64,000 nucleotides of DNA from Paludibaculum sp. (GTDB lineage: Bacteria; Acidobacteriota; Terriglobia; Bryobacterales; Bryobacteraceae): assembly GCA_029973955.1 (NCBI GenBank), contig JARKQJ010000189.1, positions 26,719-90,718 of the forward strand, in the 5' to 3' direction. Shown piece after piece: positions 34,748 through 43,534 of this stretch (position 1 is its first letter; each line of letters starts with the position of its first letter). Position numbers and translations under genes: made by a program. The notes beneath the pieces are model-generated. The model worked only from the letters and a program-made list of their open reading frames with translations. It did no database searches and had not been told where the DNA came from.

Positions 34748-37030
34748 CTATTTTTTCTTCTTCTCCTGGTTGACGCGGCTGATGGCCTGCCCGGCGCCGC
34801 TGTTATCCACTTCGAGCCGGTCCTGGCGCGAGAACCAGGTGATGACGGCGCCGCGCGAGGTGCCGCGTTTGGCATCCACCACCATGGGGTTGCCGCCGGT
34901 GAGGAGGAAGCGCTCGTCGCCGGGGTAGTATTCGGCGTGTTCGGAGGAGCCGTTCTTCTCCTTGCCCGGCGTGGATTCCTTGATATCCACGGCGCCGTCG
35001 CAGAACACCCTGTTGAGCTGCGTTTCGGAGCCGCCGCCTTTCTTGGGGACATCCTCGAACCAGGCGCGGAGCTGACGGGACTTGACCACCAGGTTGGGCC
35101 GCTCCAGGGTCGTGCCGCCGGTATAGTCGGCGAACTTGTCTTTGTCGGCGTAGGTGAGCGAGGGAGCTCGAACGATGGTGTAAGAGTTGCCCTTCTTCTT
35201 CTGCTTGTCGGCTGGTGCGTCGGCGGGGGCCTGGTCCGGCATTTCGGTGATGACATTGCCGCTGGCGGTAAGCGTCTTGGCTTCGCGATCGATCAGCACG
35301 GTGGTCGCGCGCAGCCGGCTGTTGCCCTGCCAGAGCAGGGCGCCGCCGTCGTATCGGATGCGCTGGTTGCGGTTGGCGGTGGCCATGGTGGCGGCGCGGG
35401 CGTTGAGCGGCTCTGAGGGCGAAAGCATGCCACCACTGGACTGCTGCTTGTCCGGCATGCGCACGGAGTTGACGTTGCCGGAAGCAAGCATGGCCCCGGT
35501 CTTCTGATCGAGTTGGATCTCGTCGGCGGAGGTGGAGCCGGTCTCATCCCACATGCGCGCCTGGCCCTTGAGGCGGATGATCTCGGTGGGCTGCTCAAGC
35601 GTGGCGTGAGCGGCAGTGGCGCGCTGCGTCCCCTGCGTGTATTCGAACTGGTCCCACTGCTCCAGCACGAGCAGTTCTCCGGTCTTGGGGTCGAATTCGC
35701 TGCGCAGTCCCTTGCTTTGCGTGAACGTGACCACCGGCTTGCCCTTCTTGTCCACGCTATCGGTGCGGGTTTTGACGTTGAGCGCGGTGGCGTTGCGGAT
35801 GACATTGTTCGCGGCGTAGGTAAACTGCAGTTGATCGCCATTCATGGTGCGTTTGGGGTCGCCGGGCTTGCCCGGAAGGAACTCCACCTGCCCGGCGGCA
35901 TGCGTCTCGACGCGCTCCATCTCCTTGCCGCCGTCGCGCATGGTGAGGTCGATGGCTTCGCTGGTGAGCACGCGCGCGCCCTGGTTTGGGACGCCCGGGC
36001 GAGGCACGGGCTGCGATTCCACGCGGCCCTTTCCGGTGGCCAGGGCATGCTTCAGGACGCTGCCGTCTTCGCCGGCCTGGAACTCGAGGTCCAGCCGGTC
36101 CGCCTCTACCTTAGTAATGGTGGTGGCGCTGACGGATTTGAGGCGCGCGTGCTCTGTGGCTTCGATCTTTTTCACTTCTCCCTTGGGTGTGAGGAAGAGA
36201 AAGAGCATGCCGGCCTGGTAGTCCACCTGGCGGGTCTTCTGTTTATCGGTGCCAACAGCCTGGCGTGCCTCCACGCGGTCGAGTTGAGTCTTCTCGTTGA
36301 GGAAGACGACGCTGTCTTCCGCCATTACCGTGAACTCGCCGCGGCTAAGCTTGGAAGGCGCGGAGAGAAACACTTCGTGGGAGTTCTCGCGGTAGAGCAG
36401 TTTGCTGGCCTCGATGTGCATGGGCGGCTTGGCGGGCGATTTACCGCGCCAGTCCAGCCGCACCTCGGACTGCATTTCAAGTTCGTGCGTCTCGGGGTTG
36501 TAGACGGCGCCGACGCAGGAGCCGGAGCCCTGGTCGAAGTCGAAGTCGGCGTGCCTGTCGGTGGAAGCCTTGGAACTGCGCACCTCCAGGGTGACGTTGG
36601 AGGTGCGGATCTTCATGGTGCGTCCATGAGGTTTGGCGGGATTAGTGGATAGGCCGAGCGTGATCTCCACTTCGCCTGGAGCGTACATCGTGCCGGCGGT
36701 CTGGTCGAAGGTGGCTTTGGCGCTCTTGATGAGGTTGTAGGAAGAGCCATCGGCCTTGCGGATCTCCATTTCCAGGCTGTCGAGTTGGAAGACCGGCGGA
36801 TCCTTGACCTGCTCGAAGTGGGCGGCCCGGATGATCAGCTTGGAGTTGTCGCCCGACTTCATCTCATACTCCCAGAGGTTGGCCGAGGCGGCCGAGTTGA
36901 AGGGGAGAGGTTTGGAAGTGGCGGGCTGATTACGGCGGAGGGCTTCTTTTTGGATATAGAAGACTGAGGTGACGGTGGCGGCGATTGCCACAATGGCGAG
37001 CAGGATCAGCCAGCGGGCTCGCCGGAGCAT
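34748..37030 (-). CDS. LptC-LptA fusion / multi-OstA LPS transport protein
   Basis: A 760-residue periplasmic protein anchored by one N-terminal membrane helix (RARWLILLAIVAIAATVTSV). Single LptC or LptA proteins are about 180-190 residues. Here an LptC-like N-terminal domain (about 50-170; WEYEMKSGDNSKLIIRAAHF) is followed by several OstA-like beta-jellyroll units, with repeated MNGDQLQFTYAANNVI, RATAAHATLEQPTEIIRLKG and ARAATMATANRNQRIRYDGG segments. This suggests one continuous bridge carrying LPS from the inner membrane toward LptD. It ends with a basic NQEKKKK. It is probably expressed from its own promoter upstream of 37030. Family is sure, exact domain count is not. Confidence 0.85.
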   Translation of the reverse strand: MLRRARWLILLAIVAIAATVTSVFYIQKEALRRNQPATSKPLPFNSAASANLWEYEMKSGDNSKLIIRAAHFEQVKDPPVFQLDSLEMEIRKADGSSYNLIKSAKATFDQTAGTMYAPGEVEITLGLSTNPAKPHGRTMKIRTSNVTLEVRSSKASTDRHADFDFDQGSGSCVGAVYNPETHELEMQSEVRLDWRGKSPAKPPMHIEASKLLYRENSHEVFLSAPSKLSRGEFTVMAEDSVVFLNEKTQLDRVEARQAVGTDKQKTRQVDYQAGMLFLFLTPKGEVKKIEATEHARLKSVSATTITKVEADRLDLEFQAGEDGSVLKHALATGKGRVESQPVPRPGVPNQGARVLTSEAIDLTMRDGGKEMERVETHAAGQVEFLPGKPGDPKRTMNGDQLQFTYAANNVIRNATALNVKTRTDSVDKKGKPVVTFTQSKGLRSEFDPKTGELLVLEQWDQFEYTQGTQRATAAHATLEQPTEIIRLKGQARMWDETGSTSADEIQLDQKTGAMLASGNVNSVRMPDKQQSSGGMLSPSEPLNARAATMATANRNQRIRYDGGALLWQGNSRLRATTVLIDREAKTLTASGNVITEMPDQAPADAPADKQKKKGNSYTIVRAPSLTYADKDKFADYTGGTTLERPNLVVKSRQLRAWFEDVPKKGGGSETQLNRVFCDGAVDIKESTPGKEKNGSSEHAEYYPGDERFLLTGGNPMVVDAKRGTSRGAVITWFSRQDRLEVDNSGAGQAISRVNQEKKKK

Positions 37031-37150
37031 ACGCTCTCAGAATAGCACTGGAAGGGCCGGGATCAGGCGGACTCCGACTTGAGTGCATCTCGCTCAGATT
37101 TTCTACAGTGCAGCTAGAGACCCAGCGGAAACGGCGGCAATCCGCCAGTT

Positions 37151-37177
37151 TTGACAGAGGAATATTTCCTGTATTTT
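37151..37177 (+). promoter_or_regulatory. Candidate promoter of groESL
   Basis: TTGACA (37151-37156) and TATTTT (37172-37177) are spaced by 15 bases, shorter than ideal. Transcription would start near 37184, placing the CIRCE operator just downstream, which is its usual position. An alternative pair inside the operator, TTGTCA (37198-37203) with AATAAT (37223-37228), has a 19-base spacer. The 278 bp between lptC/A and groES hold nothing else I can name. Confidence 0.35.
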
Positions 37178-37197
37178 GTGTGTGTTACAGACATATC

Positions 37198-37224
37198 TTG
37201 TCACTCCTTGACTGAGTGTGCTAA
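37198..37224 (+). promoter_or_regulatory. CIRCE operator (HrcA binding site)
   Basis: TTGTCACTC, nine bases, GTGTGCTAA. The CIRCE consensus is TTAGCACTC-N9-GAGTGCTAA: the left arm matches 7 of 9, the right arm 8 of 9, and the spacer is exactly nine. It is 84 bases before the groES start. It implies HrcA repression of groESL at normal temperature; hrcA itself is not in the window. Confidence 0.8.
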
Positions 37225-37308
37225 TAATAGTGGCGTTGTGGCGGCCGTGAAGGATGCCACATATCGAACTCCCTTGAGAGTAAAGAAACCACGGAGGTTT
37301 TGACTGTT

Positions 37309-37599
37309 ATGCAGATCCGTCCCCTCTACGACCGGCTGGTGATCCGCCGCGTCGAGCAGCAGGAGACTGTGCAGAACGGGATCATCATTCCTGATTCGGC
37401 CAAAGAGAAGCCGCAGGAAGGTGAAGTGGTTGCCGCGGGACGCGGCAAGCGTCTCGAAGATGGCACAGTGGTTCCGCTCGACGTGAAGGTCGGCGACCGC
37501 ATCCTGTTTGGCAAGTACTCCGGCAGCGACATCAAGATCGACGGCGATGAGTTCCTCATTCTCCGCGAAGATGAAGTGCTCGGCGTGCTGGAAAAGTAA
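37309..37599 (+). CDS. groES: Co-chaperonin GroES
   Basis: A 96-residue lid protein of the GroEL chaperonin. [20 protein letters not shown], the mobile loop [20 protein letters not shown], and [20 protein letters not shown] are canonical. The frame continues to a TTG at 37300, but GGAGG at 37293-37297 leaves only two bases before that codon and 11 before the ATG at 37309, so I use the ATG. It is followed by groEL after 35 bp, with AGGAGA before it. Confidence 0.97.
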   Translation: MQIRPLYDRLVIRRVEQQETVQNGIIIPDSAKEKPQEGEVVAAGRGKRLEDGTVVPLDVKVGDRILFGKYSGSDIKIDGDEFLILREDEVLGVLEK

Positions 37600-37622
37600 C
37601 TAGGTTTACCGGTTCCAATTAG

Positions 37623-39263
<1,641 letters not shown>

Positions 39264-39285
39264 AAAGTAGTCAGATTCGGACCCA

Positions 39286-39335
39286 ACAACGGGCCCGCCG
39301 CGCTCCTCACCGAGCCGGCGGGCCCGTTGTCTTGC
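39286..39335 (+). terminator. Strong hairpin terminator of groESL
   Basis: ACAACGGGCCCGCCG (39286-39300) pairs perfectly with CGGCGGGCCCGTTGT (39316-39330), 15 bp with a 15-base loop. Only a short cttg follows, so the T tract is poor, but the stem is the longest in the window. Confidence 0.8.
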
Positions 39336-39372
39336 CCGGCTTCATTACGGAGATTTCATCTCCCAAGCCCGA

Positions 39373-39403
39373 TTGCTTCATTCAAATCAGACTTTGTTAT
39401 GAT
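39373..39403 (+). promoter_or_regulatory. Candidate promoter of the decahaem cytochrome gene
   Basis: An extended -10 element TGTTATGAT (TG at 39395-39396, TATGAT at 39398-39403) has TTGCTT at 39373-39378 as a weak -35 with a 19-base spacer. Transcription would start near 39410, about 60 bases before the ATG at 39471. The surrounding AT-rich stretch stands out in this GC-rich window. Confidence 0.5.
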
Positions 39404-39470
39404 AAACTCCCTTTTGTGCTCGCCCTGGCTGGATAGGCCATGGCAAGCCAAGAGAGGTCTCCTTCGAACT

Positions 39471-41408
39471 ATGACTACGAAGTCACGAATTCTCCTGATC
39501 ATCAGCCTCCTCGCTGTGGCTGGAATTGCCGGGGCCATGCTCGCCACCGACACACCTGCTTTCAAGCCGACCGATAAGGCTTTCTATGCCGACAGCGCAC
39601 TGGCCAATTTCGTGCGCCCGGGCCTTGTATTCACCATCACCAAAGCACAGATCGCCGATGACGGCACCGTCACGGCCTGGGTGAAGATGACTGACCCGAA
39701 GGGCGTTGGTCTGGATCGCGAAGGCCTCACGACGCCGGGCGCCATCAGCGCCAGCTTCCTCATCGGCTACATTCCGGCATTCGACATGCCGTACAAGTCC
39801 TACATCACCCGGAGCCGCACCGGCGCCGCCGGCACGGTGACGCAGGCCACCGGTGAGAACACCGGCACCTGGAAGAAGCTGGCGGAAGGCGAGTACACCT
39901 ACACCTTCCTGAATAAAGTCCCGGCCGGCTTCGACAAGAACGCCACGCACACGGTTGGCGTGTACGGCTCGCGTAACCTGGACGAATTCAACCTCGGCCG
40001 CAACTATGACGATGCGGTGTTCAACTGGGTTCCGAACGGCACGCAGATCACGGTGGTCCGCGACATCATCCGGACGCAGAGCTGCAACAACTGCCACAGC
40101 GCTCTCGGCATGCACGGCGGAAGCCGCCGGACCATGGAGATCTGCAATCTCTGCCACACGCCGCAGACGCCCACTTCGGCTGAAGGCGTCACCACGAACA
40201 TGCAGGTGATGATCCACAAGATTCACATGGGCCGGAACCTGCCGAGCGTGATCGCCGGCGGCAAGTACACGGTGGCGGGCAACGACTACTCCACGGTCGG
40301 CTTCCCCGCACCCATGATGGCCTGCAAGGCCTGCCACGAGGACCAGAAGGTGGCCGGCGCGACTCAGGCGAACCACTACCTGACCAGGCCCAACCGCGAG
40401 GCCTGCGGCGCCTGCCATGACAACGTGAACTTCCAGACCGGCGAAAACCACGCCGGCATCCCGCAGTTCAACGATAACCTCTGCACCACCTGCCACCAGC
40501 CCAAGGGCGAGCTGGACTTCGACATTTCCATCTCCGGCGCCCACACTGTGCCGATCGAATCCACGCTGTTGGCCGGCGTGGTGCTCAAGATCAACGCCGT
40601 TTCGGGTGTCGCCGCGGGTAAGAACCCCACGGTGGACTTCACGATCACCGACAAAAAGGGCAACCCGGTGGACATTACCACGCTGAACAGCCTGCGCGTC
40701 TACATGGCGGGCCCCACCACCGAGATCCCCAGCTACGTCCGCGAGGACGCGCTGAAGGCCACCGGCCCCGGACAGGGCCGCTACTTCTGGACCTTCGCCG
40801 CGGCGCTCCCGGCCGATGCTGCGGGGACCTGGCAGTTCGGCATGGAAGGCTACCGGACGACTACCGTTCTGGCTGGCACGCAGGCCCAGCGCTCGATCCG
40901 CGACTACGCCAAGAACCCCATGTTCTACGCCGCGGTCGGTTCCGGCCCGGCCACCCCGCGCCGCACCGTGGTCACCAGCACGAATTGCAATAAGTGCCAC
41001 TACGTGTTGGAGTTCCACGGCGGCAACCGCAATGAGGCTCAGATGTGCACCTTCTGCCACAATCCGAACCTCACGGCGGGGACTCCGGCCGAAAGCTGGA
41101 ACTACTCCACCATGATCCACCGGTTCCACGGCGAGGAAGTCCGCTATCCGGGCATCCTCTCCAATTGCAGCCAGTGCCACACCAACAACTCGCAGCAGCT
41201 TCCGCTCCCCGCGGGCCTGCTGCCCACCAAGAACGGGCTGGCGCCGATCAACCCGACGCCTCCGGCCACCAATGCCTGCCTCTCCTGCCACAACGAGACG
41301 CCGGCCTGGCAGCATGCCGCCTCCAACATCAGCACCCTCGGAGAGAGTTGCTCGGTGTGCCACGGAACCGGCAAGGAGTTTGACGTGAGCAAGGTTCACG
41401 CACAATAG
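39471..41408 (+). CDS. Decahaem c-type cytochrome, OmcA/MtrC family-like
   Basis: A 645-residue exported cytochrome. The N-terminus (MTTKSRILLIISLLAVAGIA) is a signal peptide without an obvious lipobox. Ten CXXCH haem sites can be counted: CNNCH, CNLCH, CKACH, CGACH, CTTCH in the first half and CNKCH, CTFCH, CSQCH, CLSCH, CSVCH in the second. Beta-rich domains lie before and between the two pentahaem groups (VFTITKAQIADDGTVTAWVK; VDFTITDKKGNPVDITTLNS), the domain plan of OmcA/MtrC cell-surface electron conduits. No MtrB-like porin or MtrA-like cytochrome is nearby. The frame opens earlier, but the ATG at 39471 gives the signal peptide and follows the candidate promoter. Confidence 0.9.
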   Translation: MTTKSRILLIISLLAVAGIAGAMLATDTPAFKPTDKAFYADSALANFVRPGLVFTITKAQIADDGTVTAWVKMTDPKGVGLDREGLTTPGAISASFLIGYIPAFDMPYKSYITRSRTGAAGTVTQATGENTGTWKKLAEGEYTYTFLNKVPAGFDKNATHTVGVYGSRNLDEFNLGRNYDDAVFNWVPNGTQITVVRDIIRTQSCNNCHSALGMHGGSRRTMEICNLCHTPQTPTSAEGVTTNMQVMIHKIHMGRNLPSVIAGGKYTVAGNDYSTVGFPAPMMACKACHEDQKVAGATQANHYLTRPNREACGACHDNVNFQTGENHAGIPQFNDNLCTTCHQPKGELDFDISISGAHTVPIESTLLAGVVLKINAVSGVAAGKNPTVDFTITDKKGNPVDITTLNSLRVYMAGPTTEIPSYVREDALKATGPGQGRYFWTFAAALPADAAGTWQFGMEGYRTTTVLAGTQAQRSIRDYAKNPMFYAAVGSGPATPRRTVVTSTNCNKCHYVLEFHGGNRNEAQMCTFCHNPNLTAGTPAESWNYSTMIHRFHGEEVRYPGILSNCSQCHTNNSQQLPLPAGLLPTKNGLAPINPTPPATNACLSCHNETPAWQHAASNISTLGESCSVCHGTGKEFDVSKVHAQ

Positions 41409-41435
41409 TCCAGCTCCCAATTTGAGTTAGAACGC

Positions 41436-41470
41436 GCCCGCCCTCCCCACGGAGGGCGGGCTTGTCTTTG
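41436..41470 (+). terminator. Intrinsic terminator after the decahaem cytochrome
   Basis: GCCCGCCCTCC (41436-41446) pairs perfectly with GGAGGGCGGGC (41451-41461) around a four-base loop, followed by ttgtcttt. Stem, loop and T-rich tail are all typical. Confidence 0.92.
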
Positions 41471-41473
41471 ACT

Positions 41474-41494
41474 GGTGACGGGTGACGGGTGACG
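41474..41494 (+). repeat. Short tandem repeat GGTGACG x3
   Basis: Three perfect head-to-tail copies of GGTGACG, followed by GGGCGGGTCGCGGGG, lie just after the terminator and 127 bp before the first TolC gene. The copy number may vary between strains; no function is suggested. The rest of the 41409-41620 gap shows no gene. Confidence 0.8.
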
Positions 41495-41620
41495 GGGCGG
41501 GTCGCGGGGACCGCGGTACAACACTTTTGTACTTTGCAGCCTCGCCGTGGTAAGACCGAATCAGGCATTCGTGTCTAATTCATAGAACAGTCGAAGCATT
41601 TCGTTCGTCATAGATAGAAG

Positions 41621-43534
41621 ATGAGTATGCCAACCTGCCACCAAGGGCCGCGCCGCGCCGCCCTATCCATTGCCGTCGCAGTCAGCCTGCTGGCGCCCCA
41701 ACCTGCACTCCTCGCCCAGTCGGCGGTTCGCATCGATCCGGCGACAGGCGGCGCAGGCTGGCTTTCCCGCCCATATCAGACGCGCAACGTGCCGGAGATC
41801 CACCTGGGCAACAGCTCGCGATTCGACACGCTGATCCGGGCCGGCAACCTCTATCTTTCAGCGCAGGATGTGGTGGCTCTCGCCATCGAGAACAACCTTG
41901 ATGTGGAAGTGCAGCGTTACGCGCCGCTGCTCGCACGTGAGGTGCTCCGCCGGGCGGAAGCCGGCGGTGTGCTGCGGAGCGTTGGCGTGGGTGTGGCTGC
42001 CGGACCTCAAAGTGTGAGCCTGCAAGGGGTTAGCGTCAACTCGAACGGGGTGAGTTCCTCCGGGTCGGGCGTCAGTTCCGGAGGCGGGATCCTGACGCAG
42101 TTGGGTCCGGGCATCAGTTCCCTGGATCCCTCGATCTCCGCGTTTGCCAACTTCGCGCACTCCACAACGCCGCAAAGCAACACGATTCTGACGGGAACCA
42201 CCTCTTTGGTGACCGATACGCGCACCTACCAGGTGCAATACGCGCAATCCTGGGATTTCGGCCTCAGCGCCCAGCTTGCCTACGGCTCTCAGCGCATCTC
42301 GCTCAACAGCCAGCGGTTCAACCTGAATCCCTATACGAACGGCAATCTCGATCTCCAGGTGACGCAGAATCTGTTGCAGGGCTTCGGCTCCGCCGTGAAC
42401 GGCCGCAACATCCGGGTGCAGAAGAACAATTTGAAAGTCACTGACCTGCAGTTCCAGTTGCAGCTCATCACCACGGTCTCCGCGGTGCTCAACCTGTACT
42501 GGGACCTGGTGAGCTTCCACTACGATCAGCGCGCGCGGCAGCAGGCGGTGGATACGGCCCAACAGCTTCTAACGGACAACAAGCGCCAGGTGGAGATCGG
42601 CTCCTTGGCGGAGATTGAAATCACCCGCGCCGAGTCTCAGCTCTATGCCGCCAAGCAGGACCTTGTAGTGGCGCGCACGAATCTGCTGCAGCAGGAGACG
42701 ATCCTCAAGAACGCGCTGTCCCGCTCCGGAGTGGCCACGGCCGAATTGGCGTCTGTACGGATTGTCCCGTTGGATTCGATGGTGAAGCCCTCCGGGGAGC
42801 AGCTCCCCACCGTGGAGTCTCTGGTCTCCGAGGCGCTCGAGCATCGCCCGGAACTCCAGCAGGCCCGTTTGAACCTGGACAGCAACAAGATGAACCTGGT
42901 GGGCATCAAGAACTCACTGAAGCCCAGTCTGCAGGCATTCGCGCAGCTCACCAACAACGGCCTGACGGGTGACCTGACGACGCTAGGCGCCCTGAGCGGC
43001 GTCCCCGACACCCTGGTGGGCGGTTACGGCAACCTCCTCAATCAGATCTTCCGCCGGCACTACCCAAACTACTCGGCGGGTTTCTCGCTGAATATCCCGC
43101 TGCGCAACCGCGCCGCTCAATCCGACTACGCCACGAGCCTGGTGGAGATCCGCCAGAACGAACTGGTGCTGCAGAAGAACGTCAACCAGATTCGCGTGGA
43201 TGTGCAGAATGCGGTGATCGGTTTGGAGCAGGCCGCCGCGCGGTATGAGGCTGCGGTGAAGAGCAGAGAACTGGCGGCGCAGTCGTTGGCGGCTGACCAG
43301 AAGCGCTTCTCGCTGGGCGCGGCCACGGCGTTTCAGGTGGTGCAGGACCAGCGCGATCTCGCCAATGCGCAGAGTTCGGAAGTCCAGGCCATGGCGAACT
43401 ACAGCCACGCGCGGATCGCCCTCGATCAGGCGGTCGGCAGGACGCTGGCCTCGAACAACGTCTCCGTGGACGAGGCGATGAAGGGCACCATGGGTTCCAT
43501 TGTTTCCAAGCCGGCAACGGAGGTGAAGCAGTGA
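41621..43534 (+). CDS. TolC-family outer-membrane protein (first of tandem pair)
   Basis: A 637-residue outer-membrane efflux-type protein. It has a signal peptide (about to LLAQ) and the two long alpha-hairpin/beta repeats of the OEP family; LYLSAQDVVALAIENNLDVE near the N-terminus, then LNLYWDLVSFHYDQRARQQA and GSLAEIEITRAESQLYAAKQ, and at the end LVEIRQNELVLQKNVNQIRV and RFSLGAATAFQVVQDQRDLA are standard. Residues about 130-165 form an unusual Gly/Ser/Val-rich insert (SVNSNGVSSSGSGVSSGGGI). The usual membrane-fusion and RND or ABC genes are missing. The stop overlaps the next gene by four bases. Confidence 0.9.
   Translation: MSMPTCHQGPRRAALSIAVAVSLLAPQPALLAQSAVRIDPATGGAGWLSRPYQTRNVPEIHLGNSSRFDTLIRAGNLYLSAQDVVALAIENNLDVEVQRYAPLLAREVLRRAEAGGVLRSVGVGVAAGPQSVSLQGVSVNSNGVSSSGSGVSSGGGILTQLGPGISSLDPSISAFANFAHSTTPQSNTILTGTTSLVTDTRTYQVQYAQSWDFGLSAQLAYGSQRISLNSQRFNLNPYTNGNLDLQVTQNLLQGFGSAVNGRNIRVQKNNLKVTDLQFQLQLITTVSAVLNLYWDLVSFHYDQRARQQAVDTAQQLLTDNKRQVEIGSLAEIEITRAESQLYAAKQDLVVARTNLLQQETILKNALSRSGVATAELASVRIVPLDSMVKPSGEQLPTVESLVSEALEHRPELQQARLNLDSNKMNLVGIKNSLKPSLQAFAQLTNNGLTGDLTTLGALSGVPDTLVGGYGNLLNQIFRRHYPNYSAGFSLNIPLRNRAAQSDYATSLVEIRQNELVLQKNVNQIRVDVQNAVIGLEQAAARYEAAVKSRELAAQSLAADQKRFSLGAATAFQVVQDQRDLANAQSSEVQAMANYSHARIALDQAVGRTLASNNVSVDEAMKGTMGSIVSKPATEVKQ

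Noticed and set aside
37208..37213. TTGACT as a -35 box for groES
   Set aside because: Nothing like a -10 element is found 15-19 bases downstream; the sequence lies inside the CIRCE spacer and is better explained as part of the operator.
41474..41494. Tandem GGTGACG copies as a CRISPR or phase-variation tract
   Set aside because: Only three seven-base copies without spacers, and outside any reading frame or promoter that I can recognise; noted only as a short tandem repeat.
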